A stretch of DNA of 64,000 nucleotides from Paraglaciecola sp030730205 (lineage in GTDB: Bacteria > Pseudomonadota > Gammaproteobacteria > Enterobacterales > Alteromonadaceae). Both the position numbers and the translations under genes were made by a program. Shown here one piece after another: positions 59,347 to 64,000 of this stretch (position 1 is its first letter; the number at the start of each line of letters is the position of its first letter). Below the pieces are notes generated by a model. The model had not been told where the DNA came from and searched no databases. It saw only the letters and a list, made by a program, of their open reading frames with translations. Location: NCBI RefSeq assembly GCF_052119645.1, contig NZ_JBGQOM010000011.1:1-64000 (forward strand). Reading direction: 5' to 3'.

Positions 59347-61947
59347 TTAATTTGCGACGATGTTAAGTAATTTGCCAGGTATATAGATCACTTTACGTAT
59401 CGTCTTACCTTCAACAAAAGGAACCACATTGTGTTCTTGTAAACCCAAAGCCTCCACTTGTTCCGGCGTCGCATCGGCGGCAATGGTAATTTTAGCTCTT
59501 ACTTTACCGTTAACTTGCACAACCACCAATTTTTCGTCTTCAACTAAGGCAGCGGCATCAACTACTGGCCAAGCTGCTGTCTCAATTTCGCCATCGAACC
59601 CAAGCTCTTTGTACAAAACATGACAAATATGTGGGGCGATAGGGGCAAGTAACAATACGATGGCATTGATACCTTCACGTACTACCGCTTTATCTTGGGC
59701 TTCAACCTGTGGCGCCTTTTGCAAATGATTGAGCAATTCCATAATTGCAGCCACTGCGGTGTTAAAGGTTTGACGACGGCCTACGTCATCGGTCACTTTC
59801 TCAATGGTTTTATGCACTAAGCGGCGCAGATTTTTTTGTTCTGCTGTGAGTAACGCTACATTTAAAGTGGCTACCTCACCTAATTCAAGATGCTCTTGTG
59901 TTAGGTTCCATAGACGCTTAACAAAACGATGTGAGCCATCAACCCCAGAATCAATCCATTCGAGGGTTTGTTCCGGTGGTGCGGCAAACATAGTAAATAC
60001 ACGAATGGTGTCCGCGCCATAAACATCAATAACTTGCTGAGGGTCGATACCATTATTTTTTGACTTCGACATTTTGGTCATGCCGCCGTGTTTGACTTCT
60101 TGACCGTCAGCGGCCAATACTGAACGTACAATACGACCTTTGTCATCTTTTTCACTGATCACATCAGCAGGTGAGTACCAGACTTGTTTGCCAGTTTCGT
60201 CCTCACGATAAAACGAATCAGCTAATACCATGCCTTGACACAATAAGCGTTTAAACGGCTCGTCTGATTCTACCAGTCCTTCATCACGTAATAATTTGTG
60301 AAAAAACCGTGAATACAATAAGTGTAAAATCGCATGTTCAATACCACCCACGTATTGATCAACAGGTAACCAATAGTTGGCTTGACTTGGATCTAACATA
60401 GCTTGATCATTTTGAGCACACGCATAACGAGCGTAGTACCAAGATGATTCCATAAAGGTGTCAAAGGTGTCGGTTTCTCGTAAGGCGTTTTGGCCTTGGT
60501 ATTGCGTTTTCGCCCATTGTGGATCGGCCTTAATAGGGGAGATAACCCCATTCATTTGCACATCTTCAGGCAGCACAACCGGTAATTGCTCAGCAGGTAC
60601 AGGTACCGCTTGGCCGTCTTCAAGATTTAACATTGGGATGGGTGTGCCCCAATAGCGTTGTCTTGAAACCCCCCAATCACGTAAACGATAGTTAACTGTT
60701 TTTTTACCTTTGCCTAACTCTGAGAGCTTAGTAGCAATCTGTTCAAAAGCTTCAGCCGAGTTGAGTCCATCATATTCTTGTGAATTAACCAATAAGCCTT
60801 TTTCAGTGAAGGCTGCTTTGCCTAAATCTATAATGGTGTCAGTCTCGAGTGAGGTAATGACTTGTTTGATAGTAAGATGGTATTTAGTCGCAAATTCCCA
60901 ATCTCGTTGATCATGACCAGGAACTGCCATCACTGCACCTGAGCCATATCCCATCAACACAAAGTTTGCGACCCAAATTGGCACGTTTTCACCGGTAAGA
61001 GGGTGAATTGCGTAGTAACCTGTCGCGCAGCCTTTTTTCTCCATGGTGGCTAATTCTGCCTCAGCAACCTTGGTGTTTTTACACTCGTCAATAAAATGCG
61101 CCAATTCAATGTTGTCTTTGGCTGCTTCGAGGGCGATAGGGTGCTGGGCCGCTACTGCCACATAGGTCACACCATAAAGGGTATCTGGGCGTGTTGTGTA
61201 AACATCAAACGAGGTGGCTCCGGCAACGGCGTTAACTAAGTCAAAAGTAATTTCCACACCTTCGGAACGACCAATCCAATTTTTTTGCATGGTACGTACT
61301 TGGTCAGGCCATTCAGTTAGCTGTTCAAGGTCATTCACCAGCTCTTCAGCGTAATCAGTGATTTTGATAAACCACTGTGGAATTTCTTTTTGTTCAACTA
61401 GAGCACCAGAGCGCCAGCCTCGACCGTCGATCACTTGCTCGTTAGCAAGAACCGTCTGGTCGATGGGATCCCAATTTACCGTAGAATTTTTTTTATAAAC
61501 CAAGCCTTTTTCATACAGGCGAGTAAAAAACCACTGTTCCCAACGATAGTAATCAGGTTTGCAAGTAGCGACTTCTCTATCCCAATCATAACCAAAGCCC
61601 AAAGACTTGAGCTGGGTTTTCATATATTCGATGTTGGCATAGGTCCATTTGGCAGGCGCGGTATTGTTGTTTACTGCGGCGTTTTCAGCGGGTAAACCAA
61701 AGGCATCCCAACCCATAGGTTGCAATACATTTTTACCTTGCATGCGCTGAAAACGGCTAATGACATCACCGATGGTATAATTTCGCACATGGCCCATGTG
61801 CAAGCGACCACTTGGGTATGGAAACATAGATAAACAATAAAACTTTTCTTTTTCTGGCTGTTCAACAGCCTTAAAAGTGTTATTGCTTTCCCAGAATGCT
61901 TGTACCTCTTTTTCAATTTGTTGAGGTTGGTATTGTTTTTGTGCCAT
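59347..61947 (-). CDS. leuS: leucyl-tRNA synthetase LeuS
   Basis: A class I synthetase that charges tRNA-Leu. The 866-residue length fits. HIGH motif in PYPSGRLHMGHVRNYT near residue 45-55, editing domain with YTTRPDTLYGVTYVA, and KMSKS in MTKMSKSKNNGIDP near residue 620. The C-terminal domain is present. It is the first gene of a leftward block down to lipA of about 14 kb in which gaps are mostly under 40 bases. Confidence 0.97.
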   Translation of the reverse strand: MAQKQYQPQQIEKEVQAFWESNNTFKAVEQPEKEKFYCLSMFPYPSGRLHMGHVRNYTIGDVISRFQRMQGKNVLQPMGWDAFGLPAENAAVNNNTAPAKWTYANIEYMKTQLKSLGFGYDWDREVATCKPDYYRWEQWFFTRLYEKGLVYKKNSTVNWDPIDQTVLANEQVIDGRGWRSGALVEQKEIPQWFIKITDYAEELVNDLEQLTEWPDQVRTMQKNWIGRSEGVEITFDLVNAVAGATSFDVYTTRPDTLYGVTYVAVAAQHPIALEAAKDNIELAHFIDECKNTKVAEAELATMEKKGCATGYYAIHPLTGENVPIWVANFVLMGYGSGAVMAVPGHDQRDWEFATKYHLTIKQVITSLETDTIIDLGKAAFTEKGLLVNSQEYDGLNSAEAFEQIATKLSELGKGKKTVNYRLRDWGVSRQRYWGTPIPMLNLEDGQAVPVPAEQLPVVLPEDVQMNGVISPIKADPQWAKTQYQGQNALRETDTFDTFMESSWYYARYACAQNDQAMLDPSQANYWLPVDQYVGGIEHAILHLLYSRFFHKLLRDEGLVESDEPFKRLLCQGMVLADSFYREDETGKQVWYSPADVISEKDDKGRIVRSVLAADGQEVKHGGMTKMSKSKNNGIDPQQVIDVYGADTIRVFTMFAAPPEQTLEWIDSGVDGSHRFVKRLWNLTQEHLELGEVATLNVALLTAEQKNLRRLVHKTIEKVTDDVGRRQTFNTAVAAIMELLNHLQKAPQVEAQDKAVVREGINAIVLLLAPIAPHICHVLYKELGFDGEIETAAWPVVDAAALVEDEKLVVVQVNGKVRAKITIAADATPEQVEALGLQEHNVVPFVEGKTIRKVIYIPGKLLNIVAN

Positions 61948-62268
61948 TAAAAAAGACTTCCGCGGCGTTGATAAAAATGAAAATTTAGCCTGTTAGAATA
62001 CCTTAGCGCTACTAACATAAACAATAGCTTAAGCAGGTTTAGGAGCGCTTAATTCGATGTTTTTGGTCATGAGTCAGTTATTCGTGTTTAACTGCGCAAA
62101 TTTTGTGCGGTTTTGTGCAGATTAATTAGTTTTCAGTTTTTGTTCTGCATTATTTTAAAGCAGGTATTTTTTAAATGTTTTAAAAATCGAGTTACAATGC
62201 TTGCTTTGTGTTTGACACCTCCTTTAATCCGCGTTTCACTACGCAAAATTTTGTAGTAAATGGACATT
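61948..62268. other. Divergent intergenic region (leuS / Lon-like)
   Basis: The 321 bases carry the promoters of two divergent genes. It is AT-rich; I see no RNA gene, T-box-like leader or clear operator. Confidence 0.4.
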
Positions 62269-64000
62269 ATGCTTAACCAACATGCGTTAACTTTGCAGCA
62301 GTTGTCGGCTAAACCTAGTCGTCGTCTTATCAATCAAGCCTTAAAAGACAATAATGCGCTCAACTCTACTTTTATAGGACAAGATCGGGCTCGCGATGCA
62401 CTTGCTTTTGGTTTGGACATTAATGCCAGAGGTTACAATCTATATGTAATGGGGGAGCAAGCAACAGGCCGCTTTACCTTAGTGCGTGAATATATTGATA
62501 AGTACGTTACCAATACCGAGACCCCAGACGATTGGTGTTATATCAATAATTTTGAAGATGAGCGTGAACCTTTTGCCCTAAGGCTCCCTGCTGGCGAAAG
62601 TAAGCGCTTATACAAAGAGCTCAATACCTTACTCGATGAATTGCTTGATACTTTTCCGGCGGCATTTGATAACCCAGGTTATCAACGCAAAAAAGCGGCT
62701 ATTGCCCGTGAATTTGAACAAGGCTATGACAAAGCCATAGATGAGGTAGAATCACTTGCTCAGCGTAAAGGTGTGAGCTTATTCGAAGAAGGTGGAGTGA
62801 TCACTTTTTCACCTGTGGTTGATGGCAACATACTGACTGACAAAGATTTTGCTGAGTTGGGCGAAGAGCAACGCCTTCACTTTTACAAACTTATCGATGA
62901 ATTAGAAGACAGTTTAAGTGAAGCATTAATAGAGCTGCCAAAATGGAAGCGTGCATCATCTGAAAAGTTAAGAGCCTTAAAAAACGCTACAGCAGAGCAG
63001 GGAATAAAGCCCTTGTTAAAAAAGTTAGAACATAAATATGCGGCTGATCTTGCCATTCTTAAATTCCTCCGCCAACTAAAGCCGCACTTGGTAGAAACCA
63101 TTGTTGAATTACTTGCTGAGGAGAAAAAAGACGAAAAGTCCGACGAGCGCAGTGATGATTTTGATAGGCGCACCGTACTGGAAGAGCAATACCTACCGAA
63201 TATTTTGGTGTCTCATGCTATAAATGATGGCGCTCCACTGATATACGAGCCCAATCCGTCACATCAAAATCTCTTTGGGCGTATTGAGTACACCAACGTA
63301 CAAGGTTCGGTTTACACTAACTACCGTATGATACGCCCCGGTGCGTTGCACAAGGCCAACGGAGGTTATTTATTGTTAGACGTCGATAAGCTAATAGAAC
63401 AACCCTTTGCTTGGGAAACCTTAAAACTGGTGCTGAAATCAGGCATGTTAAAAATGGATATACCGCAACATGATACAGGAATGGTTAATTCAATCACCTT
63501 AAATCCACAACAAATACCCATCAACGTTAAAGTAGTATTGTTGGGTTCAAGAGATTTGTATTACACCTTGCAAGAATACGATGATGAGTTTTACGAACTC
63601 TTCAGGGTATTGGTCGATTTTGACCATGAAATACCCCTTGAAAAGAAAAATCTATTTGATTTTGTTGGTCGAGTACGCAACCAAGTTACAACATTAGGCC
63701 TGAGTGATATATCTGCCAAAGCGATGTATCGCTTAGTTGAATTTAGTCTTCGCTTGGCTGAGCACCAGAATAGGCTTTCCGCCCGCTTTTCTGAAGTCAT
63801 TGAGTTGTTACATGAAGCCGCTTATTTTTGTCGCAAGGCTGGCGTTACCCAACTAGATGTGACGCATATAGAATCTGCGCTGGCAGCGAAAACCTATCGT
63901 ACCGGCAGGGTCAGTGAAGCGGTGTTAGATGATATTAAACAAGGGCAAATACTGATTGCCACCGACGGTGTTGATGTAGGTAAAGTCAATGGATTGACCG
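62269..64000 (+). CDS. Lon-family ATP-dependent protease (AAA_32/LonC-like), 3' end outside window
   Basis: An open frame of 577 codons without a stop runs off the window, giving the ATPase half of a Lon-like protease. The N-terminus (IGQDRARDALAFGLDINARGYNLYVMG) and NPSHQNLFGRIEY, ALHKANGGYLLLDVDKL and VKVVLLGSRDLYY match the AAA_32/Lon_C type rather than classical Lon. The Walker A equivalent reads GEQATGRF (residues 62-69), without the Lys and Ser/Thr of GKS/T. A long coiled-coil insert covers about 150-320. The proteolytic domain should start just beyond the edge, after GVDVGKVNGLT. An in-frame ATG lies nine bases upstream (62260), and a stop precedes that. Confidence 0.85.
   Translation, partial: MLNQHALTLQQLSAKPSRRLINQALKDNNALNSTFIGQDRARDALAFGLDINARGYNLYVMGEQATGRFTLVREYIDKYVTNTETPDDWCYINNFEDEREPFALRLPAGESKRLYKELNTLLDELLDTFPAAFDNPGYQRKKAAIAREFEQGYDKAIDEVESLAQRKGVSLFEEGGVITFSPVVDGNILTDKDFAELGEEQRLHFYKLIDELEDSLSEALIELPKWKRASSEKLRALKNATAEQGIKPLLKKLEHKYAADLAILKFLRQLKPHLVETIVELLAEEKKDEKSDERSDDFDRRTVLEEQYLPNILVSHAINDGAPLIYEPNPSHQNLFGRIEYTNVQGSVYTNYRMIRPGALHKANGGYLLLDVDKLIEQPFAWETLKLVLKSGMLKMDIPQHDTGMVNSITLNPQQIPINVKVVLLGSRDLYYTLQEYDDEFYELFRVLVDFDHEIPLEKKNLFDFVGRVRNQVTTLGLSDISAKAMYRLVEFSLRLAEHQNRLSARFSEVIELLHEAAYFCRKAGVTQLDVTHIESALAAKTYRTGRVSEAVLDDIKQGQILIATDGVDVGKVNGLT

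Noticed and set aside
62133..63800. Leftward ORFs in the last 2 kb
   Set aside because: They are antisense to the long open Lon-like frame and have no motifs or ribosome binding sites.

Overview
The window is a chromosomal segment of a gammaproteobacterium. Protein content and gene order (rimI-prfC, the lipA-lipB-ybeD-dacA-rlpA-mltB-mrdB-mrdA-rlmH-rsfS-nadD-holA-lptE-leuS block, SmrB/PrmB/AroC, prfB with its classical frameshift) point to the Alteromonadales, probably a Glaciecola/Paraglaciecola-like marine bacterium. That placement is inferred from protein resemblance and synteny, not from a marker gene comparison. Most of the window is core genome. No insertion sequence, integrase, rRNA or CRISPR array was seen.

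Layout. 1-2.8 kb: 3' part of tRNA-Glu, tmcA, a thioesterase. 2.8-7.8 kb: a lipoprotein, then a TPP riboswitch heading a thiamine uptake operon (TonB-dependent receptor, YkoF-like thiamine-binding protein, PnuT-type permease, kinase). 7.9-9.0 kb: tRNA-Trp, a divergent holD, rimI. 9.1-11.2 kb: an accessory leftward cassette between rimI and prfC, with two small helix-turn-helix regulators, an unrecognised polytopic membrane protein and an exported protein made of ten exact-length copies of a 13-residue cationic repeat. This is the best candidate in the window for an undescribed system. 11.5-19 kb: prfC, argS, a chemoreceptor relic, a flavin reductase, prfB, lysS. 19-23.8 kb: panE-like, RluA-family and HPt genes (leftward), gshA, a lysozyme-like lipoprotein.

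24-30.5 kb: a signalling island. An H-NOX nitric-oxide sensor and its soluble histidine kinase run rightward, facing a leftward four-gene operon: a response regulator with excisionase-like HTH, a PhnD-like periplasmic binding protein, a membrane histidine kinase, and a response regulator with a degenerate HD-GYP domain. 30.6-46.2 kb: smrB, prmB, aroC, an MFS transporter, a cold-shock gene with a long leader, asparaginase, an M24 peptidase, a HAD phosphatase, a secreted HExxH protein, a dienelactone hydrolase, small uncharacterised genes, ppnP, a DEAD-box helicase, and a LysR/MFS divergent pair.

46.5-62 kb: a small conserved protein, a periplasmic cyclophilin, then the leftward lipoate synthesis / cell elongation / peptidoglycan / ribosome-maturation supercluster ending in leuS. 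62.3 kb to the end: the first 577 codons of a Lon-family protease running off the window.

Initiation codons were judged by eye from Shine-Dalgarno spacing and family alignment. Many genes here appear to use TTG or GTG. All function calls come from recognised motifs and synteny, not from database searches.
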